From positions 1 through 37,908 of the forward strand of contig JAILIM010000019.1 of assembly GCA_024695285.1 (NCBI GenBank): 37,908 bases of DNA, read 5' to 3'. Below the pieces are notes generated by a model that worked only from the letters and a program-made list of their open reading frames with translations, was not told where the DNA came from and made no database searches. The translations under genes were made by a program, and so were the position numbers. Within the stretch, counting starts at the first letter, position 1, and each line of letters starts with the position of its first letter. This DNA is from Bacteroidales bacterium. Lineage in GTDB: Bacteria > Bacteroidota > Bacteroidia > Bacteroidales > UBA932. Positions 23,662-31,878 of the stretch are shown in pieces.

Positions 23662-25013
23662 AGTGCTTTGGTTATGGTCTTTTCAATGGCTCCGGCGAAG
23701 GCCTCGGGCATAGTCTCCGAGAGCGGATAGGGAGCCTTAATATATACATGCATCTGGTCGATTTCATACTCGTAGCCCTTGCGGTATTCGTAGGCATGGG
23801 CGGACGGGAGGTATGAATTCTGGCCGTTGGTGTAGCCGGCGAAGATGACGGTGCGTCCCGGGAATTTCTTCCTGGCTTCCATCTGGTACTCGCAGAACGG
23901 CTCGCCCTGGGTGAAGAAGAACACGATGCCGCGGATGTTGACGGCGCCCATCGTGAAGTCGAGGGTGTTGTGGACCTTGCCCTGGGCGTAGCGCTCCAGC
24001 ATCTGGTCCTTCCAGCCGGCGACGTCGTCTTTCCAGGAGGAAGAGACTGTCTTGTCCCATTTGGAAATCTCTTCGGCGTGGGCCGTTATGGCCTCAGGGG
24101 TCACTTCGGCGATGCGGAACGGGAGCGACACGGTGTCGTTGACCACCTTGAATTCCCCGCTGGATGGCACCTTCTCGAACTTCACCTTCATCAGCGAGTC
24201 CGCCAGGCAGGCGCCGCATTCCTCGGCATAGTCGACCATCTTGCAGCCCTTGGCCGGGTCCATGTTTCCGGCGGCACCGGTCAGCTGGAACACGTCGCCG
24301 CCCCAGGCCTCTTTAAGGATCCTTCCGCAGACGCCCGGATAGTCGGACGACACCAGCAGGCTCTTGTAGCCCATGCACACAGGGTGGCAGGCCAGATTCA
24401 CAACGGACACCACCGGCGCGCCGCTCTTTTCCAGGAAGCGGACCACATAGACGTCGCGGTCCACGGGGCCGGTCTCCTTCTCGCAGCGGTTGCCGTTGAT
24501 GCTGGTCTGAGCCTTGCCGACCTCCATCCTGAAGGGACGGAAGGCCGCCTCGTCGGTGATGGTCTTCACGGCGTTCTCGACGAGCGTCTTGTGGAGGCGT
24601 TCCTTATGCGAGTAGTTGCTTCCGCCCGGCTCGGCGCGCCATCCGCCGTTGCGTGGGGCCGAGTGGGTGTGGATGCAGTGCATGAATATGCGGTCCAGCG
24701 GAAGTCCGCTCTTTTCGGAAATCTCCTTGCGCCACTCCAGCGACAGGTCAGGGGAAATCTCCATCAGGTCGTTGGAAATGATGCACACCTTGTCGGCGCC
24801 GCTGCTGATGACGAGGCAGTGGGTGTTCAGGGGCATGTGCAGGCCGTCCGAGAGCTCGTTGCGGGCCGCGAAACCGGCCAGCATCGTGTGCTCATCGGGG
24901 GTCGTGGAAATGTCGGCGGCGTTGTAGTTGAGTTTCAAAGCCTCCTCCCCGCAGCCGGCGAGGCTGCAGAGGAGAAGGATTGAAAACGCTGCCAGTACGG
25001 GACGGAATCTCAT
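23658..25013 (-). CDS. Neutral/alkaline ceramidase-fold amidase, lipoprotein
   Basis: A 451-residue lipoprotein (SLAGC, C21) resembling the N-terminal catalytic domain of neutral/alkaline non-lysosomal ceramidases. Motifs are IFMHCIHTHSAPRNGG (H115, H117; zinc ligands in the family), NGNRCEKETGPVDRDV, NLACHPVCMG (H210), SSDYPGVCGRIL and LTGAAGNMDP. The immunoglobulin-like C-terminal domain of true ceramidases is missing. Family members hydrolyse N-acyl amide bonds with zinc. Such truncated homologues are common in Bacteroidetes polysaccharide loci without a proven role. Here, between SusD and two hexosaminidases, it may cut an amide between sugar acid and peptide or an N-acyl group; that is inference. 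Confidence 0.75.
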   Translation of the reverse strand: MRFRPVLAAFSILLLCSLAGCGEEALKLNYNAADISTTPDEHTMLAGFAARNELSDGLHMPLNTHCLVISSGADKVCIISNDLMEISPDLSLEWRKEISEKSGLPLDRIFMHCIHTHSAPRNGGWRAEPGGSNYSHKERLHKTLVENAVKTITDEAAFRPFRMEVGKAQTSINGNRCEKETGPVDRDVYVVRFLEKSGAPVVSVVNLACHPVCMGYKSLLVSSDYPGVCGRILKEAWGGDVFQLTGAAGNMDPAKGCKMVDYAEECGACLADSLMKVKFEKVPSSGEFKVVNDTVSLPFRIAEVTPEAITAHAEEISKWDKTVSSSWKDDVAGWKDQMLERYAQGKVHNTLDFTMGAVNIRGIVFFFTQGEPFCEYQMEARKKFPGRTVIFAGYTNGQNSYLPSAHAYEYRKGYEYEIDQMHVYIKAPYPLSETMPEAFAGAIEKTITKAL

Positions 25014-25015
25014 CT

Positions 25016-27070
25016 TTAGTAAATGTATCCGGGGTTCTGGAGTATACGGCCCTTGGTCTTGTCGATTTCGGTCTGAGGAATCGGCATCAGGTAGTTAGGA
25101 TAGTCCTCGGAGTTCTCGACGCCGGGCTTGTTGGAGCACTTGATCACACCGGTCGGACGGACGCGGTTCTTGTTGGGGAACCACTTCTGCGTAGGGGAGA
25201 TGGTCAGGCAGCACTCGCCGTAGTCGACCCTGTAGGTCTTGCCCTTCCACTCGTAGTCGACGAGGTAGAGCACGTCGTTGCCGCGGTTGGAGTCGATGTA
25301 GGAGGTGCGCTCGCTGGTGTTGGCCCAGTAGTAGTTGAGTTCCTTGTTGGAGAGGTCGTACGGCTGGACGCAGCGGTAGAGCGTGTCAGGCTTGCTGCCG
25401 CCGGTCAGGAGCATAGTGCGGGTGCCGGCGAACGGCACGTTCTCATAGCCCACGGCAATCTTGAGACGGCGGGTGTCGAAGTAGCGGAAAGCCTCGTATG
25501 CCAGCTCGACGCGGCGCTCGTTGACGACTTCGTCCCAGAGGGCGTCGCCGGAATCGGTCACTGGAGGCATCTTCACATCCTCGCGGCCACGGACCTTGTT
25601 GAGGTACTCGCGGCACTCGGCTTCCTTGCCGACATGATATGCAGCCTCAGCGGCATTGAGGTACATCTCACCCATGCGGAACCAGGGATACATCACGTTG
25701 CCTATCATGGAGTCGGAGATGTACTTGTCGGGCATGTACCACTTGGTCAGGCCGCTGCCGCCGGTGTTGGTGATGTGGATCTGGTCGCTGGCCTTCTTGG
25801 AAGGGAGCCAGTCGGGCTTGCCCTTCTCGAAGTCGGCACGGGTGCCGGTGGTCACGTAGTCGCCGACCTTCTGGTCTTTCTCGAACAGGAGGTAGAGCTG
25901 GAGCACATCCTCGCGGGACTTGCCTTCCTTATCCACCCAGTAGTAGATCTTCCTCGGATAGATGACGCAGTGGTGGAAACGCGGATCGCGGCCCTTGAAA
26001 GGAAGGGCGGGATTGTAGCCGGAGCCTTCTTCGTAGATCTTCTTGCCGTTGGCCATTTCGTAGTCGAGCCACATTGCCTGTGTGGGGTTGAAGCTCTCCC
26101 AGCCGCCGCCGCCGAAGTCCATCAGACCATAGAGCAACTGAGCCTTGTGGGGCTGGTTACTGCTCTGCACGAAGTACTTGGCCCAGATGACCTCCGGGGA
26201 ATTGATGTCGCGCCAGAAGCCGTCGTAGGTGTCGTCGAGCTGATAGGCTCCGTCCACGTCGGCACGGTCGCATATGGCCTTGGCAGCCGCATAGGCATCT
26301 TCCCACTTCTTCTGGGAATAGGCTCCGCGGAAGACGCCGCCCTCAGGCTGGGTCTGGTCGTTGAACAGGGGGGATGCCACGATGAGCGTAAGACGGCAGC
26401 GGAGTGCGAGGACGCAGTCCTTGTGGACGCGGCCGAGGGCGGTGCCTCCCTTTTCGGGCAAGAGCTCGTAGGCCTTGTCCAGGTCGCCGTTGATGAAGGT
26501 CACGCAGTCGTCGAAATTGGCACGGGTCTCGTCGAAGTCGGCACCGATGTCGTCGTGGGGCTTGTCAACCAGGACCACGCCGCCGTAGCGCTCGATGAGG
26601 TTGGTGTATGCCCAGGCGCGGAGGAAGTAAGACTCACCGAGGAGGCGGGTCTTGGTGCTCTCGGACATGTCGGAGCCCTTCTCCTCAACGTACCTGATGA
26701 AGTAGTTCAGGCGGTAGATGTATTCGTAGGCACGGTTCCAGATGTTGAGGAAAGTGGTACGGGTGTTATGCGCCGGGCCGCCTTCATCCATGGGGATGAT
26801 GGAGCTCGGGGTCATCGAACCGTCGGCGATGTAGCGGGTGGAGGTGCCGCCGTAGCGGAAGAATCCCTCATCCGAAATACAGCCGATGTTGCCCTCGGTG
26901 AACGGGTCGGGCAGGACGGTGTAGATGGCGTTGATGTAGCTCTCTGCAAGGGCGTCGCTGTTGAACACGGCCTCCTCGGAAAGCTTGTCAAGGGGTTTCT
27001 TGTCCAGGAACCCGTCGTTGCAGGCAGTCAGTACTGCGGCAAATGCAAGGATAGAGAATATCTTTTTCAT
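25016..27070 (-). CDS. SusD-like substrate-binding lipoprotein
   Basis: A 684-residue RagB/SusD-family outer-membrane lipoprotein (LTAC, C17, then NDGFLDKKPLDKLSEEAVF, the classic SusD N-terminus). Family segments include AESYINAIYTVLPD, LLGESYFLRAWAYTNLIERYGGVVLVD, GEMYLNAAEAAYHVG, VNERRVELAYEAFRYFDTRRLKIA and IPQTEIDKTKGRILQNPGYIY (in part). Length is at the upper end of the family. It caps the SusC porin and binds oligomers for import. The gene starts 12 nt after susC stops. The ligand is not predictable from sequence. Confidence 0.95.
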   Translation of the reverse strand: MKKIFSILAFAAVLTACNDGFLDKKPLDKLSEEAVFNSDALAESYINAIYTVLPDPFTEGNIGCISDEGFFRYGGTSTRYIADGSMTPSSIIPMDEGGPAHNTRTTFLNIWNRAYEYIYRLNYFIRYVEEKGSDMSESTKTRLLGESYFLRAWAYTNLIERYGGVVLVDKPHDDIGADFDETRANFDDCVTFINGDLDKAYELLPEKGGTALGRVHKDCVLALRCRLTLIVASPLFNDQTQPEGGVFRGAYSQKKWEDAYAAAKAICDRADVDGAYQLDDTYDGFWRDINSPEVIWAKYFVQSSNQPHKAQLLYGLMDFGGGGWESFNPTQAMWLDYEMANGKKIYEEGSGYNPALPFKGRDPRFHHCVIYPRKIYYWVDKEGKSREDVLQLYLLFEKDQKVGDYVTTGTRADFEKGKPDWLPSKKASDQIHITNTGGSGLTKWYMPDKYISDSMIGNVMYPWFRMGEMYLNAAEAAYHVGKEAECREYLNKVRGREDVKMPPVTDSGDALWDEVVNERRVELAYEAFRYFDTRRLKIAVGYENVPFAGTRTMLLTGGSKPDTLYRCVQPYDLSNKELNYYWANTSERTSYIDSNRGNDVLYLVDYEWKGKTYRVDYGECCLTISPTQKWFPNKNRVRPTGVIKCSNKPGVENSEDYPNYLMPIPQTEIDKTKGRILQNPGYIY

Positions 27071-27082
27071 ATCAGGTTCGGA

Positions 27083-30000
27083 TTAGAAGGTTACTTTTAC
27101 ACCGAAGTTGAAGATCTTGACCTGAGGATAGGTCTGGTAGCCTTCGTCACTGGTCTCCGGGTCGATGGTCTTGAGTTCGGAGAATGTCAGGAGGTTGTAG
27201 CCTGCAGCATAGAAGCGGATGTTCTTGATGCCGACCTGGTAACCGAACACGTTGCCGGGCAGGGTGTAGCCCAGCTCGAGGTTCTTCAGACGCAGGAAGG
27301 CTGCGTTCCTGTAGTAGTAAGAAGTACGGTACACACCGCCGTTGCCGATGTTGGAGGCGATACGCGGGTGGTCCGTGTCGGGGTTGTCAAGGGTCCATGC
27401 ATTGACGGCGGCGTCCATCTCGATGTTGCCGGACACGGGGTCGGTCAGAGGTGCGTAGTAGTAGCGCGCAAGGCCCTGGCCCTGGAGGAGAATCGAGAGG
27501 TCGAAGTTCTTCCACTGGAGCTCGCTGTTGAGACCGAAGACTATCTGGGGCACTGCGGTCAGGTCGCAGCGGAGGCGGTCCTGGGAGTCGATGATGTTGT
27601 TGCCGTCAAGATCCTTGAAGTAGAAGTCGCCGAGACCGGCGCCGGCCATCTGGATATGCTTCTCAAGGTCTTCGTTGGAACGGTTGATGCCCTCAACCTG
27701 GTAGATCAGGGTAGCACCCATCGGGTGGCCTGTCCTGTTCATGTACTGGTGTTTCTCGTCGTAGGGGGTCTCATCCATGTACTCGATGGTGTTCTTCGCG
27801 TACATGATGTTGCCGGCCACGCGGTAGCGGAGGTCGCCGCCGAGGGCCTTGTTCTCATGGGTGAGCTGGAGCTCGACACCCTTGTTGGACACGATACCGA
27901 TGTTCTCGTCGGGGAGATTGCCGGTCAGGCCGGTGTAGTACGGAACGGAGGCGTTGCGGGTGCAGAGAATGTTGCTGCGCCGGGTGTGGAAGAATTCGAG
28001 TTCCCATCCGAGGAGGCCGTGGTTGATGTTACCGTCGAGGCCGATGTTCCAGGTGCGGGCGACTTCCCAGGTGATGTTGGCGTTGGGCACGCCGTCCGGG
28101 AGGATGTAGTTAACTTCCTTTTCGCCGTAGAGGGCACGGTAGGCGGTGCCGGTCGTGTAGGCGTAGGTGGCAAGGTACTGGAATGCGTCCACCTGGTCGT
28201 TACCCTGCTCGCCATAGGAGGCGCGGAGCTTGAGGTTGGTCAGCCAGGGCCAGTTGTCCTTGATGAAGGGCTCTTCGGAAATACGCCAGCCGGCGGACAC
28301 GCCCGGGAACACGCCCCAGCGCTTGTCGGCCGGGAAGTTCTCGGAGCCGTCCCAGCGCACGAGGGCCTGGATCATGTACTTGCTCTTGTAGTCGTAGCCG
28401 ACACGGGTGAAGAAGGAGCGGCGGGCAGTCTCGGCCGCATAACCGCCGATCTTGTAGAATGACTTGTCGGCGTTGCCGGCGAAAAACTGGTCAAGGATGT
28501 CGGAGTCGTACTTCTCGATGTTGGCGTTGAAGCGGTCGCGGCGGAAGCTGCTCTGCTCCATACCGGCGAGGGCGGTCACGTGGTGGTCACCGAAAGTGCG
28601 GTCGTAGTTGATGTTCGCGTTAATCGTCAGCGTGTGGTAGTTGTTCTGGGTTTCGCTGAGGGTAGGGGTCGTAAAGACGCCGCTGTCCCTTTCGCGGTAA
28701 GTCTCCGTGATTTCATCGTAGGAGTAGCAGGGCCAGTTCTTCGACCAGTTCTTGTTGAAGTTGTTGTGGACGTCGTAGGCCAGGACTGCGTTGATGGAGA
28801 GTCCCTTGGTCAGGGCGTGGAGGTCGTAGTTGCCGCGGAAGGTGGTGTTGATGGTGTTGTAGGTCGTGCGGTCGTAACCGGTCAGGTCCTGCACCAGGGC
28901 GGCGGGGTTGGAGCCGCTGCGGATGTATCCGTTGGGATAGTAAGGGGCGCTGGAGGCGTAGCGGCGGGTGGTGATGTAGAAGATACCGTAGGAGTCCGAA
29001 GGGTAAGCCGAGTAGTTCTTGTGCTGCTGGCGGACGTTCAGGTCAACCCCGAGCTTGAAGTCGTTGGTCACCTGGATGTCGATGTTGGAGCGGACGTTGT
29101 ACTGGTTGAAGTTGGTGGCGGACTTGTAGTAGATACCATCCTGATACTGGCCGTTGAACTGCACGAAGTAGCTCACCTTGCCGGCGCCGCCCTGCAGGCT
29201 CACTCCGTATTTGTGCTGGGAGGAGAAGGGCTTGATGATTTCCTTGAACCAGTCGGTGTTGGGGTAGTTGATCAGGTCGTCGCCGTCGATGTAGTGCTGG
29301 ATCTGCTCCTCGGTGTAGATCGGGGAAGCGCCGGTGATTGCGCGGGCGGCGTTGTAGGCGCGGGCGAATGACACTGCGTCGGCCATCTTCAGCAGGCGGG
29401 TCGGCGACTGCATACCGTAATCGTAGGTGAAGGTCACCGTCGGGTGGCCGTCGGTGCGGCCGCGCTTGGTCGTCACGAGTATGACGCCGTTTGCGGAACG
29501 GGCACCGTAGATGGCTGCGGAGGCGTCCTTCAGCACGTTGATGCTCTCGATTTCCTCACCGGTGAGGCGGGAGAATTCATCGCCGCGGCCGGGAACGCCG
29601 TCGATGATGATGAGCGGGGAGTTGTTGCCGAGGGTGGAGCGGCCGCGGATGTACATGACGGCATCGTCGCGTCCGGGCTCACCGGAACGGTTGTTGACGA
29701 TGACGCCGGACATACGGCCGGCAAGACCCTGGGAGAGGTTGACTGAAGAGTTCTTCACAAGTTCCTCGCCGGAAGTGGAGGTCACGGAGCCGGTGAGGGT
29801 GATCTTGGACTGCGTACCGTAGCCGATAGCCACGGCTTCGTCGAGCACGAGGGTGTCGTCGGCGAGGGAGAAGTCCACGGTGGTGCGGCCGTCGACTTTG
29901 ACGGTCTTGTCTTCATAGCCCATCAGGCTGGCCGTGATGGTCGCTTTCGGGGAGACGTTGCTCAGGGAGTAGCGTCCTTCCGTATCGGTCATGGCGCCGT

Positions 30001-30166
30001 TCTGGGTGCCGTCGACGATAACCATCGCGCCGGGAAGGGCTTCTCCTTTGCTGTCGGTCACGCGGCCCTGTACTTTGATGCGGGTCTGCTGGGCCAGGGC
30101 ACCGTATGACGGACCGGCCAGCAGCGACAGGACTGCAAGCAGGATAAGGAATAGTTGTTTTTTCAT
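27083..30166 (-). CDS. SusC-like TonB-dependent outer-membrane transporter
   Basis: A 1027-residue SusC/RagA-family protein. It has a signal peptide (1 to about 26), a carboxypeptidase-regulatory-like domain (about 30-110, VQGRVTDSKGEALPGAMVIVDG), the plug (about 118-235, with DEAVAIGYGTQSK, MYIRGRSTLGNNSPLIIIDG and INVLKDASAAIYGARSANG), then a long beta-barrel ending in VKIFNFGVKVTF with the terminal Phe. No long STN domain precedes the regulatory domain, so it is not obviously an anti-sigma signalling type. It is the first gene of the minus-strand cluster and has a recognisable promoter. With the SusD lipoprotein it would import oligomers cut at the surface. Confidence 0.96.
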   Translation of the reverse strand: MKKQLFLILLAVLSLLAGPSYGALAQQTRIKVQGRVTDSKGEALPGAMVIVDGTQNGAMTDTEGRYSLSNVSPKATITASLMGYEDKTVKVDGRTTVDFSLADDTLVLDEAVAIGYGTQSKITLTGSVTSTSGEELVKNSSVNLSQGLAGRMSGVIVNNRSGEPGRDDAVMYIRGRSTLGNNSPLIIIDGVPGRGDEFSRLTGEEIESINVLKDASAAIYGARSANGVILVTTKRGRTDGHPTVTFTYDYGMQSPTRLLKMADAVSFARAYNAARAITGASPIYTEEQIQHYIDGDDLINYPNTDWFKEIIKPFSSQHKYGVSLQGGAGKVSYFVQFNGQYQDGIYYKSATNFNQYNVRSNIDIQVTNDFKLGVDLNVRQQHKNYSAYPSDSYGIFYITTRRYASSAPYYPNGYIRSGSNPAALVQDLTGYDRTTYNTINTTFRGNYDLHALTKGLSINAVLAYDVHNNFNKNWSKNWPCYSYDEITETYRERDSGVFTTPTLSETQNNYHTLTINANINYDRTFGDHHVTALAGMEQSSFRRDRFNANIEKYDSDILDQFFAGNADKSFYKIGGYAAETARRSFFTRVGYDYKSKYMIQALVRWDGSENFPADKRWGVFPGVSAGWRISEEPFIKDNWPWLTNLKLRASYGEQGNDQVDAFQYLATYAYTTGTAYRALYGEKEVNYILPDGVPNANITWEVARTWNIGLDGNINHGLLGWELEFFHTRRSNILCTRNASVPYYTGLTGNLPDENIGIVSNKGVELQLTHENKALGGDLRYRVAGNIMYAKNTIEYMDETPYDEKHQYMNRTGHPMGATLIYQVEGINRSNEDLEKHIQMAGAGLGDFYFKDLDGNNIIDSQDRLRCDLTAVPQIVFGLNSELQWKNFDLSILLQGQGLARYYYAPLTDPVSGNIEMDAAVNAWTLDNPDTDHPRIASNIGNGGVYRTSYYYRNAAFLRLKNLELGYTLPGNVFGYQVGIKNIRFYAAGYNLLTFSELKTIDPETSDEGYQTYPQVKIFNFGVKVTF

Positions 30167-30201
30167 AAATATATTTTGGAAAAGTTATTAGTTTCCAAAT
30201 T

Positions 30202-30232
30202 CAAATATAACGTTTTTTTAGAAAAATCCATA
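30202..30232 (-). promoter_or_regulatory. Probable promoter of the susC-led operon
   Basis: On the minus strand TATATTTG (30209-30202) fits the -7 consensus TAnnTTTG exactly. Nineteen bases upstream lies TATG (30232-30229), three of four matches to TTTG. The expected transcription start is near 30195, giving a leader of about 30 nt before the susC ATG. The region is strongly AT-rich. No operator or regulator gene was recognised nearby. Confidence 0.6.
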
Positions 30233-30263
30233 TATTTACGACTATAATAATTGCCTGCCCGCA

Positions 30264-30319
30264 GCGGGCGTAAATGCTTATACATTTATCCGCTCGCGGC
30301 GGGCGTAAACGCTTACACA
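30264..30319 (+). repeat. 21-nt direct repeat before the msrA start
   Basis: GCGGGCGTAAATGCTTATAC(A) at 30264-30284 recurs at 30299-30319 with two changes (GCGGGCGTAAACGCTTACAC(A)), ending directly before the ATG at 30320. It may be a duplicated leader or regulatory site; it also opens the frame upstream of the true start. Confidence 0.6.
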
Positions 30320-31387
30320 ATGAGTTACAGGAAGATATATTTTGCCGGCGGCTGTTTCTGGGGAGTCGAACATTTCTTCAAGGGAGTGGACGGAGTGCTC
30401 TCCACGATGCCCGGATATGCCAACGGGGACGCTGGCTGGGGCATCCAGACTGGCGGGAGTAGCAGCACCGGCTGGGGCGGCCAAGCTCCTACCTACGAAC
30501 AGGTTTACACCGACACCACAGGCTTTGCCGAGACGGTGGAGGTTATCTACGACCCCGCCCGTGTCAGTCTCAAGAAGCTGGTCCGGCTTTTCTTCGCCAG
30601 CATCGACCCCCTCTCGCTGAACCGGCAGGGACACGACGTCGGCACGCGCTACCGTACCGGCGTGTATTACTGCGATGCTGACGACCGGCTCACGCTCGAG
30701 GAAGCGTTCTCCCTGATGGAGCGGCGCCTGGGCGTGCCGCCCGTGACGGAGCTGGAGCCCCTGCAGCGCTTCTGGCCGGCCGAGGAGCGGCACCGCGACT
30801 ACCTCTCGAAGAACACGTCCGGCTATTGCCACCTACCCTTGAAAGCATTCAAGTATCTTCGTCTGTATCAAGACCTTGAGCTTCTGCTCGGCGACGAGCC
30901 GGACATGGTCGCCCGGCAGGCCCAGACGGCCGCCCTGCTCCAGGAAAGGATGGGATTCTTCTGGACGGGATTCTACAACGTTGCGGACGGTGAACTGGTG
31001 CTGGGGCCCTTCCAGGGGCCGCCGGCCTGCTTCCGCATCGCCCGCGGCCGCGGCGTCTGCGGCACCGCCTGGGCTTCCGGCCGCACCGTCGTGGTGCCCG
31101 ACGTCGAGGAGTTCCCCGGCCACATCGCCTGCAGCTCGGAGTCCCGCTCCGAGATCGTCGTCCCGGTGAGGGGCAACGGAAGCGGCAAGGGAAGAGGGAG
31201 CGGCAAAGGTAGTTGTGAGGCCGGGAGCAGCGAGGGTGCCGGCGCCAATTACAGTGCCGGATGCAGCAACGGAAACGGCAAGGGAAGCGGCAACATCACT
31301 GCTGTACTGGACATCGACAGCACCTTCCCCGGCACCTTCGATGACACCGACGCCACCTGGCTCGAACTCATCACCGAACTGGTGTAG
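30320..31387 (+). CDS. msrA: MsrA fused to free-methionine-(R)-sulfoxide reductase (GAF)
   Basis: A 355-residue fusion. Residues about 4-175 are peptide methionine-(S)-sulfoxide reductase MsrA: FAGGCFWGVEHFF with catalytic C12, GYANG, PTYEQVYTDTTGFAE, GTRYRTGVYY and GYCHLPL. Residues about 180-355 are a GAF-type free-Met-R-sulfoxide reductase: FFWTGFYNVADGELVLGPFQ, PACFRI (C237), GRGVCGTAW (C247), HIACSSESRSEIVVPV (C271) and VLDIDSTFPGTFDDTD; all three family cysteines are present. A Gly/Ser/Lys-rich insert of about 41 residues (285-325) interrupts the GAF domain before the last strand, and about 20 Gly-rich residues follow GYANG in MsrA. The ATG at 30320 is preferred to an upstream in-frame start at 30251, which falls in a non-conserved leader. 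No signal peptide, so cytoplasmic repair of oxidised methionine. Confidence 0.9.
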   Translation: MSYRKIYFAGGCFWGVEHFFKGVDGVLSTMPGYANGDAGWGIQTGGSSSTGWGGQAPTYEQVYTDTTGFAETVEVIYDPARVSLKKLVRLFFASIDPLSLNRQGHDVGTRYRTGVYYCDADDRLTLEEAFSLMERRLGVPPVTELEPLQRFWPAEERHRDYLSKNTSGYCHLPLKAFKYLRLYQDLELLLGDEPDMVARQAQTAALLQERMGFFWTGFYNVADGELVLGPFQGPPACFRIARGRGVCGTAWASGRTVVVPDVEEFPGHIACSSESRSEIVVPVRGNGSGKGRGSGKGSCEAGSSEGAGANYSAGCSNGNGKGSGNITAVLDIDSTFPGTFDDTDATWLELITELV

Positions 31388-31466
31388 GAGGTGTCCCAAA
31401 ATCCCGGACACCTCCACCGGAAACCCCGCATTTTTGACTGAGGTGTCCCAGAATTCCGGACACCTC
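31387..31466. repeat. Two tandem copies of a GGTGTCC/GGACACC hairpin
   Basis: GGAGGTGTCC (31387-31396) and GGACACCTCC (31406-31415) form a perfect 10-bp stem with a 9-nt loop. A second copy follows as GAGGTGTCC (31440-31448) and GGACACCTC (31458-31466). The sequence around them is itself a direct repeat (TCCACCGGA after each). The first copy begins at the last base of the msrA stop codon, so one or both could end its transcription, though no clear T-run follows the first; TTTTTGACTG lies between them. Confidence 0.65.
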
Positions 31467-31558
31467 CACCGGATCCTCCGGCTAAATCCACCGGCCAGGG
31501 CTGTGGCGCAGGTCACCCCCTCTTCCGGCGCAGGTGGCCGCTGTCTCCTCCCCCAGCA

Positions 31559-31643
31559 GACGGACTGGAACCTGGCCGACGGGCCGGAACCTGGCAGACG
31601 GACTGGAACCTGGCAGACGGGCTGGAACCTGGCAGACGGGCCG
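31559..31643. repeat. 19-nt tandem repeat, about 4.5 copies
   Basis: Units of GACGGRCYGGAACCTGGCA start at 31559, 31578, 31597 and 31616, with a partial unit at 31635-31643. Copies differ at one to three positions, mostly A/G and T/C. There is no spacer between units. Confidence 0.85.
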
Positions 31644-31678
31644 TTATTCGTAACCCGCTCTATATCAGCCAGTAGCAC

Positions 31679-31712
31679 AATCTCCTATGCTCCAAACGGC
31701 GCATAGGAGATT
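31679..31712. repeat. Palindromic intergenic element, copy 1
   Basis: AATCTCCTATGC (31679-31690) pairs perfectly with GCATAGGAGATT (31701-31712) around a 10-nt loop. Outside it ATTCGTAAC (near 31646) and GTTACGAAT (near 31735) pair as well, so the whole foldback is about 95 nt. A related copy lies at 33048-33081 on the other side of the next gene. Confidence 0.75.
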
Positions 31713-31878
31713 TATTACATCCTGATTTACAAAGAGTTACGAATCACACCCCAAGGCTTTATTTCACTCCCCGGCAACACCCCTTCAGGGCCGCACCAAG
31801 AGACGCACCAAGAGCCGCACCCATTTTTTGGCACGGGCTTTGCCACACTTTAGTCAAACCATTTAAAATTACTGCCTT

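Larger units (their letters stand above)
31388..31878. other. Repeat-rich intergenic region without a recognised gene
   Basis: This 491-nt stretch holds the paired hairpins (31387-31466), a 19-nt tandem repeat (31559-31643) and a palindromic element (31679-31712). Near 31785-31830 GCACCAAGAG-type words are repeated at short range. I see no credible coding frame and no clear promoter for the following gene. Confidence 0.6.

Noticed and set aside
24980..28462. Very long plus-strand open frame (1160 codons) opposite susC/susD
   Set aside because: It is antisense to two certain genes. Its translation is Val/Gly/Ala/Asp-rich without domains, a known by-product of high-GC codon use.
31559..31643. 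CRISPR array
   Set aside because: Units of 19 nt are directly adjacent with no spacers, and no cas genes are present.
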